From: Blastobasis lacticolella
Lineage: Eukaryota; Arthropoda; Insecta; Lepidoptera; Blastobasidae
Reading direction: 5' to 3'
Length of the DNA: 64,000 nt
NCBI GenBank assembly: GCA_905147135.1
Contig: LR990064.1
Span: 12,418,001-12,482,000 of the forward strand
Under the pieces are notes generated by a model. The model was not told the DNA's origin and did not search any database. It worked only from the letters and a program-made list of their open reading frames with translations. The position numbers and the translations under genes were made by a program. Below are positions 43,501 to 55,500 of the stretch, piece by piece (position 1 is the first letter of the stretch; each line of letters starts with the position of its first letter).

Positions 43501-46500
43501 CAATACTTTAGGTACCATTATCTGAACATTTAAAAAAATTTATGATCCTGAACTTTTTAGACATGCCCAGAATTGAAAAGTCTTTGACCTCTATGTAATT
43601 AGGCTATGCTGCTGTTTATTGTTGTTTGACTGAAATCCATATTGTATCATTTTTAACATTATTAGGTAGAAACATTTTTAACATATAGGTAATAAAACTT
43701 CATTATAATAAATTTTAATAAGTTTACAGATGCAAATCTAGACAGGTCTGGGAGGTTTCTTTTTATCCGCACGGTGTCTCTTGTGTAAGCTATTGTGCTG
43801 CCCCTATAGTTAACGCACGCTCCCTACGATCTTTAAAAATGCATTATTTGTTTTTGTTTTGCTTGTTGCGCAAAATGTAGTGGAAGATCTGGAGCTGGAA
43901 TGGTTTTACCTACCAGTCAACTCAACCGCAACGTGTCTGTTTAACGTTATCTGTACTGCAGTTCGTCATACTTAACACATTTAAGTGTAGATTCATGTTC
44001 ATTCAAAATAACTAAAGCTTTAGACTACACAGCTTACTACTAGGGCATTAAGTGACTTAAAAGTAGTGCTTTGGTATTAAAAAATTTGTTATTAGCAAAC
44101 TAAATCAAACACAGTTAAATATTTATGATAATTTTATAGAAAAATAAACGGTTGATTGAAGTCGGATAAACAATTGATTAAAATTATACCTTGAAACATT
44201 TTGGTTACTTTAAAAAATATTTAGATAAATAGTACTTAGACGAATTTTTATTCGCTTTTAATGTTCATAAAAATTCAGGGGCGATTGTAACAGTCTGACC
44301 CTTAGGCCAAAATATTTCACGCGAAAAATATCCCACAAATATGTACTTCGAGTTCGGAAGTCGATACCTTTTCTTAAATAGATTATAGGATTAAGTTAAA
44401 ATTAAACGGCTTCGTTCAAAACTGATCGCCAGTGCTGCTAGAGTTTCGAAATGATATTATTCGTAAATATTTTGTTAATTGGAGTCCATCGAGAGCGAAT
44501 CTTTCTAAATTGAAACCAACGCCACCTGTAGAATTTATGACGAAGTTTCACAATATTACGTTAGCAGCGTCATGTAACAGTTTGACCCCTAGGCCAAATT
44601 ATTTCACGCGAAAAATATTCCACAATTACGAACTTCGAATTTGGGAGATGATACCTTTTGTTAAATAGATTATAGGATCAAGTTATAATTAAACGGCTTT
44701 GTTCAAAACTGATCGATCACTGACGAGTTGCGAGAGATTCGTAATTATTTTGTTAGTTGGTGCCCATAAGGCGAATCTTTCCGATCTGTTCCGCAACTAA
44801 CGCCATCTGTAGATTTCGATAGATACGATTTGACGAGGTCGCTCAATATCACGTTAACAACGTCATCTATGTGCGGAGTATGGTAACTGTTCTACAGTTC
44901 TCTCATGTTTGAAATGTGTTTATCTATTATTTGAGTGTTCTAAAATTATCTTTGTTTTAATACTTATAGGTTTAAATATTTATAGGTTTGTTGAAATCAA
45001 AAGAAATCATGTCAATGTGTATGGCTGTATGAATATAATTTGTGGCCACAAAGCTTAGAGAAAGAAAAAAAGTAAGCATGAGGCCTACCTCCTAAGGTGG
45101 GGTGGATTGATAGGCAAGGTCGAGTCGACACGAACCGTCGGGTTCCGTAGCTGTCTTTCACTATCCATAATTTAAAAGATGAGTAGTTTATGCTGTATTT
45201 AAAACATATTTTAGGACAGTAATTGCATCTAATTTCGATGTCATTCAATAGGTACCGATTAAAGGAATGACTGGTTGTCAAATGGGTACGTCGCGAGTAA
45301 GATTTGTTGATTGAGGGGTTTTCATGTTTCGCTGAAGGAACCCTGCAGGGTGGCGTGATCGCTGTGTTGTTTTTGTTCTCGAAAGATCGACAGATTTTTG
45401 GAATCGATATATAAGGGAGTGGAAGGTTCGATGGGGGCTTTTTCTTTGTTCAACAGTCGACGAAGGCGGACGTCCAGGCTTTTTTCTGTTCAACAGTCGA
45501 CGAAGGCGGACGTCCGGGCTTCTACTCGATACATTTGGGGATTTTCCACTCAAGTTTTAGCTTTGGGGCAGTAGAAGAAGAGAAAGAAGAACAATCGGGG
45601 TTATTTTATAACGGGTCTTTGAGTTAGATTCAGTGAAGTACAAAACCAGGTATGTTAGTGTTCAAGAACAGTGATGAAAAATACTAATTGTTTGTTTTTG
45701 TTTCAGGGACCCCTTGGCAAGGCATTGCACACTGCCCTTGCTTATGCTTTCAGGTCCTACTAAGGTTGAAGACCTTAGGCCGTTTGATTCGGACAGCAAA
45801 TGGCTGGATGTTACATAATATTCCATTATTAACCTTTTGTTCCGATTGGAATTAAGTAATTGTCTAGTATCATTCTCTGGGATTTTTGTGTGACATTCAT
45901 AGATCGTCTGACTTGGAATTTAGGCACTACGAAAGGATCTGGGATTCGTCAAGTGTTTCCACGCAAGGTTGCAAGGCCCTCGCCTTCGCTTCCCAACAGT
46001 AAGCCCCGTAGTGCCGAGGTTCCGAGGTCTTGTCACACAATGTATTCGGCATGTTCCCAGGCAGTATCATGTCGGATATTCTTAGGAATAGGTACAACTT
46101 CTGGCTACACTGGTCAGACCCACCACTGACTGGCCCAGGAGACGATAGGGAATACCTTAGTACTTGGTTGAGCGATCTCGGTCGCTATTCCAGTGCTGAA
46201 AGTTAGGTTTAGCTAGTCTTTAATTTAGATATGCATAGGACTTATGTATGGGACACTTACACCACACTTACACAGTAAACGGGGAATTTATTTGCACAAG
46301 GATATGCTTAGGCTTCGTCAATTGGGATAAAGAAAGGGGTAGGCCCAAAAGTAGTTCGCTTAGGTTATCTTTTAAATAAACAAAAATCGACTCATCAAGT
46401 ATTGTAGGAATTTAGGCGTAGATCAATATATTCATATATCGTTATATATCCACTAAATAATCATTAAATCTGTAAAATAATACGGAATTCCTGAAGAGTT

Positions 46501-49500
46501 TTGGTTTCGGAGAATTTTATGAAATACGACCGATCTAATAGTGGAAGCATATTTCGCCGCGCGTTAAATAAGTTAAAGTTGCTAGTCTAGCGAACGTTCG
46601 ACTTTACCGCGGAGTCAACCGACGGTCCCGGCTTCGATCCTCAGAGCAGAACATCATAAGTTTTAAATATGGAATTTTTAATTACTTATATGAAATTTTA
46701 GCCGCGTCACATTTAATACGGTTATTAATATTCGCTTAATACGTACTTCGATCTTAGATTGACCTTTACTAAATTATCTAAAAGTAACGCGGTAGACGGC
46801 TTCTGTTTTGTACTATGTACAGTTATTATACTCTATTATTTGAAAAGGATTGAAACAATTACCGTATAAATCAATGTAATAAAGGAATATATTCGAGAGA
46901 GATAGAGAGAGAGATGAGCGAGAGTGAGTGCGTTAGATGTACTAAAGATTTTCTAGTCCGAACGGATTTAGGGGCGAGAAATTAATTTCCAACATTCCTT
47001 CGTTGTCAATAAGTATGTACCTACGTGAGAAAGACAGAGCGTGCGCTATTGGTCTATAGTGTAGATGATGTTAGTGAGTATGTTGTGTGTATGAGTGTGT
47101 GTCAGTATTAGTATGAGCGCGATTGTTAGTTGTCTTTAAGTAAATTAATAAAGTTGTAGGCCATTATTTGTATTAAAACAAGTAGGCTATTAGGAGTTGA
47201 TGTGTTCTCACATCTTGAGAATAAATTTACAACGAGCATTTATTAATTCGTTATTTTGAACGTTTAGGGCTGTTTGGAATGAAATACTTTAGGAGTGGGA
47301 TGACTTCATTGAGCATTGCAATTTGGATTTTTAATCCTTAAATTATTTTCTTTATAACTTTAATGTGTAGATATTACTTAATGATATTTAGTAGAGATGG
47401 CATGGAACATGATCTTGATAAAATAATATTTAGTATCCTTCTTTCGGGTAGCATACGTGACAGATCGGGTTTTATGATTGGGGTCCTGTTGGAACACCAG
47501 TATCTTAGGGCTTAGTCCGCGCAATCCATTTATGGGTGAGTTGGTGTTATGGTGATGTGGAGAGATCACGGTCTTGAGATATCATTATAGCAGCTAACCT
47601 ATCTGAATCTAAGGTATGTTGCGAAAACGTCCTAAAATCAGCCTCTTCTCTTCTAAATCATCTTAGAACTTAGTCCGCGCAAGTCAATTTTTAGGCGAGT
47701 TGGTGTTATTGCGATGTTAATAGATTGCGGTCTTGAGACATCTGGATAGCAGCTGACCAGTCTAAACCTAATGCATGTTGCGAAAAGGTTCTAAAATGTA
47801 TTGGCAAAGCTGGAGTCCGCATAGACAAACTTTTGGGTGTACCGTTGTTATCGTGATATTGAGGGACTTCGGTCTTAAGATGTCCGGATAGCAGTCTGTC
47901 AATCCAAATGTATTGCACATAGCGAAAACAGCGATGTTAATGTTTGTTTGTTGTTTTGATGTTGAGGAAGCTCGCTTCCAATATAACGAGATAGCAGTTA
48001 GTCTTTCTGAATCCCATGGTTTTTGCAAAACCTTTCTAGAACTTAGTGGTGTGCCGATGGGACAACTTAAATACGACCAAATCTGTACGTTGGAATTGCT
48101 TAGGATCAATGAATAAAGTTCATTGTTATTTACTTTCATAACTAGATGGTTCAACAGTATACAGACCCCTGATACAGTTGTAACATCAATAATATTCTAT
48201 ATATAGAAATAAACTTTGGAGCTACTTTTTTTATACCAATTGGAGTCCAGCATTTGAAATATTTATTGAGAATACCTGAAGTTACAGGCCTCAATTACCA
48301 GTTGTTTATTACAATATTAATTATTTTTATAACTAATTTAAATTAGCCTTGAGCTATTTATCGATACTGAAGATATCTATCATTTGTTCAACTTACTTAC
48401 TTGGGAGATTTATATGTTATATGAAGAACTTGATGTGATACATCAAATACATTTGGGACTACCAATTGAAATCATGATCCTGTTCGCCTGCTATCTTTAC
48501 ATTATATCAAGGATTGAGTTTTGAACCCGTGAGATGTTTGGCTGTGTGAGAAGCTGGTCGCTTCGTTCCTCACATGTAGGTTCCATTTCCGGAGCGGTGG
48601 TAGCCTAAAATATACCTGCACTACCTTACGGACTGACCTATGGGACTCTATCTCTTTCCCGTTAATTATTACTAAAAATATTGTGGCTTTAGCCATTTTG
48701 GAACAACACCATGGTTCTCTGGAACTTATCCATCACTGGATATTGAAGAAAATATTACTACCTGAAGACTTTATTATGCATAATCTGCATTTGTGTATGG
48801 AGCACTCTCTCCAGGGCTAACTGCCGATTCTATACTATTCTACCTATACTATATCTGTGCTGCTGAATTCGGGCCCTTTATTATTGTCGAAGGAACACTG
48901 TTGTAGTCCGCCTTTGTATGCTTATGGGGTATCCAAATCTACATCGTCGAGTCTATTGGACCCTGCATATGCGATTGACTCAACCTGTGGTGTATCCTAA
49001 GACTTGTCATTATGCTCATGAGTAAGCTCTGGTACATGATATACGTATCTACAACAAGAAGATGTGGAGAGACCTGGAGTAAGCTACATGCTTTATTGAA
49101 TTAATCACTCCTACAATTATTATCTGGATATGATCCACAGGCATTGGTTGTTGTTGTTGTGCCCTCTTACAATATATATTACGAAATACTAATTGACTTG
49201 ACAAAGACCTAGAATCTTGTGCCCTCTCTTAAATAAAATATCAGGGTAGGATGAGGATGTCACTGGTTGACTCATATAGTAAGCTGCGGAGTGAAGCATG
49301 GGCTACGAGTAGCGAAGTTCATGCTGGAGTCAGTTATCTGGCTTTGGAGCAGCTTACCCCTCCTCTAATGAGGGGGGCCCTGTTTGTTTACCTTGGACAT
49401 AATATCTGTTTGTTTACCTTGGACATAATATCTGTTTGTTTCCCTTGGACATAATATCTGTTTATTTTCCCTTAGACATAATATCTGTTTGTTCCCTTTA

Positions 49501-52500
49501 TACATAATATATGAATCTGATTCCTAACTTTAGATACAACTTTCTTGGCAAATTAATCTCTAGTCTAATTATCTCTTGTATTTATTTAATTATATAATTT
49601 CATACCTGTTTATACTTCTTCTCTCTAAAAGCATCGGGGTTACTAACATCACAACGTAGAGTTCTATAGACGATCACAAATGGCCTTATTTAGTTTAAAA
49701 CGTCGATAATAGATTCTATAGTCTTACGGTTTAGAAATGGTAGTTTTAGAGCTTAGGTTTCAGTGTGAATGAGCGTGTGTGTGAAAGTATGAGTGAGTCT
49801 GTTTTGCTGAGAGGGCGAACGTTACATCGCCCATAACATATGTCAAACAACAAAAATATGTCAAATTCCAGAGCACGCCAATAAAACTGATAAGCCTGCG
49901 TAAATGCCAGCTACCAGAAAGTCATTATGACAAAACCGTCAGGGTGGAGTACAACATGACTGCCACAAAGGTTGACAGGAAGACGACAATATTGAAAAGG
50001 CATACGGAATTCTTCGAGAAGACTGGACCGCTGTTCGTGAGTTTTGAAAATAACAAAGATGTTTTTTTTATTGTCAATAGGCTTGCATTTGACCTCAAGC
50101 CAGCTGATGGAAAACGACGTTGAGGTCGAAGATGTAGCATGCGTGCCTAGAAGATACCTATTCACTGTTGATTTGAAGACCCCAAGGTTATACTTATCGA
50201 GGAACAGTGGCTCAGGCAGAGAGTTCCAGTCCTTTACAGTAAGCATAAAACAAGTGGAACGTCAACCATAAATGGATGACTATCTTTTGTCCTCCTCTTT
50301 GTCTTGGTATCTCTTGAAATTAAAGTTCTTTTGGGTTGGGGCAACTTTTTGTGTATTTTTGTTGGTGTCTGTGGGTGTCACGAATATTCAGGATACAGAT
50401 ACACCTTGTGTATCAATAAATCAATCGATCAATCAATATTTATTTCGCCATCATAGGTACAATAGGTGTTACAAAAATAAATAGCGCCTCTATAATGCGC
50501 CTCACGGTATACGAAATTCATGAATACAATAATAATGTCAATAGATACGTCTGTAAGTACAGATTTTGACTAATAGGTGAGTAGCCAAACCGTCACAGTC
50601 GTTTTTTCTCGAGAAACATAGGACAAAAGAATGCCTTATTATGTATTTAGTGTGTCACATTTACAATAATGTTACACAAAGAAGTTAACTTTATCTTGGA
50701 TTATGGTGGTCATGTCATAAGTACTAATAAAACCTATTGCAAAAAAAGGCACACGTGGGCAATTTTCATACAATTTGGAGTACTAGGATCTCCCCCTGGG
50801 ATCTTTCTGGGCGCAATCTGATTATGCACATCTAGAGCATGGATATAAGAGGTCTAGATTTTTAAAGCATATTATATTTACATTACAGCTTGTGTTTCGC
50901 GCATACCACGTAACTATTTATTCTAAGAAAGAGTTGCTCGTCCAATCATTGAGGAAACCATGTACCGACCCTTTAGTGAAGACTTTCTTGACAGCTGTGA
51001 AGATAACCTTCACACCGGACTGTTACGCTATGCCTGTAAGTATGTGTTACGCTGGTCCGGTTTTAACAACAAATAGTAGGGTCGAGAGCCTTAACCGTAT
51101 TATTTCTTTAAACAGGTTGACTTTAGCATCTGGACAAATATAATATATATATTTTTTTATGTTATCCGGCAGACAAACAGGCATGCGGGCCACCTGATGG
51201 AAAGTGGTCACCGCCGCCTAAGGACATCAGCATCACCAGGGGAGTCACCAATGCGTTGCCCGCCTCTGAAGAGACCTCTAATATACCTCTTGAACGATCC
51301 CATGTCATAGTCCAAAGGAAACACTGTGGAAAATGAAGCAAGCCTGTCTATAAACAGCCTGTAGTTCTTTAAGAAAGGGGTTAAAAGGTTTTTACGGGGT
51401 CGGCAACGAGTGGGTGATGCCCCTGGTATTGCAAACGTCCGTAGGCTGCGGTGACTGCTTACCATTACTACTGATATACTTGTTTGCCACCTTAGTGGTA
51501 TAAAAAAAGCCTATTCACTCTGGCCTTGGTTAAATAGTTCGAAAACACACTAGTAGGTCTTTGCTGTTGGCATTTGAAGGTCGAGCCGAAGCGGTTTAAG
51601 TGGATAGCTTGTATATCTGTAGTGGCCAGATCTTAGAATTGATCACTTCATGATGTGAGCGACTATTTCATGAAATGGTTTATCATCACCATAACAGTCC
51701 ACTGCAAGACTTAAAATCTATCACATGAAAGGGGAGGTTATTGCCATAATATCCACGCTTGGCAGGCGGGTTGGAGAACGTGGTGGTGTAGTAAAAATGG
51801 AAAACGCTGCCGCCCATGTTCCAGCCCACTGAAACTTCAGAAGTTTGGCTCGAAGGAGTGTAAGGAGTTGTCGCTATTCTACTCGGCCGGACACCACACG
51901 GCCATCATAAAATCATAAAATGGTCATGTAAAACTGACCATATCGATTAAACATCCCTCCATCCAGCCGGTAGGTCTGCTGTAAGACATTTCTTTTTAGA
52001 AATAAGCTGTACCTTTTGTGATTGTTATCTTTATGTTCATATTATTGTAACTTTCTTTGTGCACAATAAATGGTTAAATAAATAACAGCAACGTTTGATG
52101 ATATTGTTGGAATAAATTATTAGTTGCGTTCTTTTTTGGGTGAATCTCGTAAAATTACGTAGATTTAGAGATTGTGTTGTAGTAGTAGATTTGTGTAGTA
52201 ACGATATTTCATTTCACTTTGATCACAAAACAAACCGATATCAGCGCCTCTAACGGCGAATAATGTAATTAATTTACGATCTTATAACTTATATTTGACA
52301 ATATCGTGAATTTAGCCGTGCTATATATGTCGCAGCCGGATGGTTAAATTAGCCGGTTAATTAAATGGCAAGCTTCTTCAGCAATTATTTAATTGAATAT
52401 TTGCCAAATTCATGAATTTTGACAGTTACGTCTAACGAACGATATTGCCCCGAGGTTACGGAGCTCCTCCATGCATTGTCACAACACTAACCTAACCCAA

Positions 52501-55500
52501 CCGAATTAAAACGTAATGCAAACTATTATTATTGTTTGAGATTATTGTGATTAAGTTAGCATTGTGACAATATTTTGAGGAGCTCCGTAAACTCGGGTCA
52601 ATTTCGTTCTTAAAACATTACATTTAAAATTCTTGAAATTGGCAAATTTTCTATTAAATAATAGCATAAGAAGCTAGCCGTTTAATGAACTGGCTAATTT
52701 AACCATCCGGCTGCGACATATACGAGTAGCTTTTATTCAACTTAACTTTTAATTCTGATACATTTATTTAAAAAGGGCAACATACAAATATTAATTATCT
52801 ACCTAATATTACGCTGATTATTGATTGATCTGGCCAGACTATATCATAATATGGGCAGCGAGCATTTTCCATTTCATAAAATGGTTGGTAATATCATACA
52901 GTGATCAATTCTAAGATATGGCCACGACATATCTAGGTACTTAAGAGTGGGTGCTCACATCGAGTCCATCAGTTTTTAATTTTGAATTTCAGCACGATAA
53001 ATTCAGTATTTTGATGCATGACGTTGAATATCACAATTTTGGAAATGATCGGTTTTGGTATTCCCAATATAATTGAATAAAATATAAAATTGGACATGTC
53101 GATAATAAAAGTAATAAATAAATAAATAATCGTGGACAAATTCACACAGCGCCATCTAGCCCCAATCTAAGCAAAGTTGAACACCTTCGAGTAGAGCCGA
53201 GTGAGTCAAACAGCGCCCCTGCTACGACATTTCAAAATGGCGACATTTAGTTCCAGTTTTGGCCATCGAGATAAGTTTGTCGCACTCATCATCTTGGCGT
53301 TAATGCCCCGCTTGTGCTCTCGCAGGTCGTCGAGGGTCCGGGTCCGCCTTGACCATGATCCAGGATGTGGCGAATCAGATAATTACAGTGGAGCGACTGC
53401 CATCTGATCTCCGTGACCCCGTTACCAGGGGAACCTGACCAGATTGGGTCATGGTTACACATTCAGACGCTTGAAACGGGTGTAGGTTTCATCAAGATGT
53501 TTTCCTTTACCGTAAGTAAAATAAGTTTGTGGCACGTATGTACTAAAAACTGAATTCTGTTCAGGGTGTGATGGCCGTGGACGGTGTCAACATTCGCGAC
53601 TTTGAATGGCTCATGAACAGAACAGGCCTGACAGAGTCAGGAAAGTAAGTAAAGCCTGTGGGTGAATCATAATTCTTTAATTTTAATCGGTTGACTAACT
53701 ATGCCCGAAGTCTGCTAATTTACGAATGCGGCAATTAAATTTTAATTGGATCTCAATAGAATGTTTGACTTGTTGGGGGGTATGGGGCCCAAGTAACATA
53801 CGTCTCCCTGCTAACAGGCAGGCTATGGCGTCAGCCGTGGCTTATGCTGAGTGTCGCCCCGATGCACGGCTCCTTATGGCACAGGTAACAAAGTAACGAT
53901 AGCATTGTCTCAGTCTCATTGTTTCTTGTATGCTGTATTGTGCCCCCATATACTGTGCCATGTGTGAGATTGATGTAATAAACGATTTTTATGTTTTCAT
54001 TCATTTACAACAGACGGTTGAGGCTCTGGCCAACCGGCTTTTTCCCGGGTTGTGTGGGCCGGATGGTAGTCATTGCACATAAAAAGCCAAAACACCGCAA
54101 AAAGTAATTAAAAGGTCGGCTACTAGATATAAACAACATGCTAGGGCGTCGCCGTTGAACGACTCGTAAGCAAATCGCTCTACATCTGCGATAAGTGGGC
54201 TAGGACTACCCTGTCACGCGCGGCCAGTTTTAAAGAAGTTAGCGGCTAGCATTAGGAAGCTCTGCTTTGCCACGCTGAGCGGTGGCTCTCTAACTAGCCG
54301 GTCTCGAGAGCTGGCCGTCTTGTTGTACAGGCGCCGCGTTCAGGTGGCATTCTTGCAGAAGACGAGGTGGCGTGGCTCCAATTCTAGGGAAATCGGGCAG
54401 GGGTACAAGCACCGGATCAGTAGAAGAGACGTTTCGATTATACCCTGCGACGTATACCATCCTCCGAACAGATTGTGGTTGGTGCAGACCTCATCGAGGA
54501 GTTTGGAAGGGTACACAGTGGCTTTGGCTACGGCCAGCGAATTGTGAGGGAGAAGATTTTCTCCGAACCTCACTGGCCGCCGACTTGGCCGTGGCCGACC
54601 TTCTTCCAGAAAAGACCCGAACACCTCACCACCTACAAAAGTGGCCCGCACCAATCGCAAATCGATTATCTGGCCCGTATGAAAATCGGAAAAGCTATTG
54701 GCCATGACGGAATACCCATAGAAACCTGGAAAACAATGGGGACCCGGGGCGTACTCCTGTTCACTGAGCTATTCCACAAAATTGTAGCTACGGGGCTTAT
54801 ACCTGACGCGTGGCACGATAAATCTATAAAGGAAAAGGCAGTTTGTAGGAGTGCATCAACTATCGAGGTATCAAACTCATGAGCCACACAATGAAGCTAT
54901 TCGAATTTATTATCGACCACAGACTTCGCCAGGATTGCTCCTTGTCGGAATTCCATTGCCACTTGTGGCAAATCCATTATTTGCCCTCAGGGTCCTCCAG
55001 GAGTCTCACTGCAGTAGAAATCAACGTCTGCATTACGCATTTCTCGACCTGCAGAGAGTTTTGGACAGTGTCCCTCGGGAGATAATCTGGTGGGCTCTGA
55101 GATCAAAGCCTGTACCGGAGCATACATTAGTATTAAACAGGATATGTATGCCAATACTGGCGCCGTCGTCAAACCATCGTACGCTGCGTCTTCCGGTACG
55201 TGGTCGCCACTCGAGAACTATACTGCCCCATCGGCCACTTGTTCTTCGAGCTATGTGCCCTGCCCACTGCCACTTTAGCCTGGTAATCCTAATTAGGGCT
55301 ATGTAGGTGACTTTGGTTCGCTTGCGGATGTTCCCATTTCTGATTCTGTCGCGCAACGAGACTCCGAGCACAGCCCTTTCCATTGCCCTTTGGGTAGCAG
55401 TGAGCTTTCTAATAAGGCCCATAGTGAGTGGCCACGTCTCTGTTTCGTAGGTCATCACTGGCAACACATATTAGCCAAAGACCTTCGTCTTGAGGCACTG

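Larger units (their letters stand above)
35763..49826 (+). mobile_element. Giant-LTR, LARD-like non-autonomous retrotransposon
   Basis: 14,064 bp. Two direct repeats of 5,541 bp at a constant offset of 8,523 start TGTAAC and end GTTACA (TG...CA ends). They enclose 2,982 bp with a tRNA-His primer-binding site at the left edge and no gag, protease, reverse transcriptase or integrase. TCGC at 35759-35762 and 49827-49830 is the target duplication, and 33162-33180 shows the uninterrupted site. Giant LTRs around a non-coding core describe plant LARDs; here the element sits in an insect intron. It must be copied by another element's enzymes. The strand is set by the primer site. The repeats look identical, so the insertion is recent or recently converted. 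The superfamily cannot be assigned. Confidence 0.88.

Noticed and set aside
35763..49826. Reading the 5.5-kb duplication as a plain segmental duplication
   Set aside because: The repeats have TG...CA ends, a primer-binding site exactly at the inner edge, and a 4-bp flanking duplication confirmed by an empty site at 33162-33180.
53817..53883. Extra exon of gene 2 (between AACAG and CAG|GTAACA)
   Set aside because: No counterpart exists in gene 1, inclusion would break the phase and pattern shared by both genes, and the surroundings look like LINE 3' sequence.
54320..55306. Several plus-strand frames as separate genes
   Set aside because: They are pieces of one broken RTE-B ORF in different frames, followed by an antisense RTE-A fragment.
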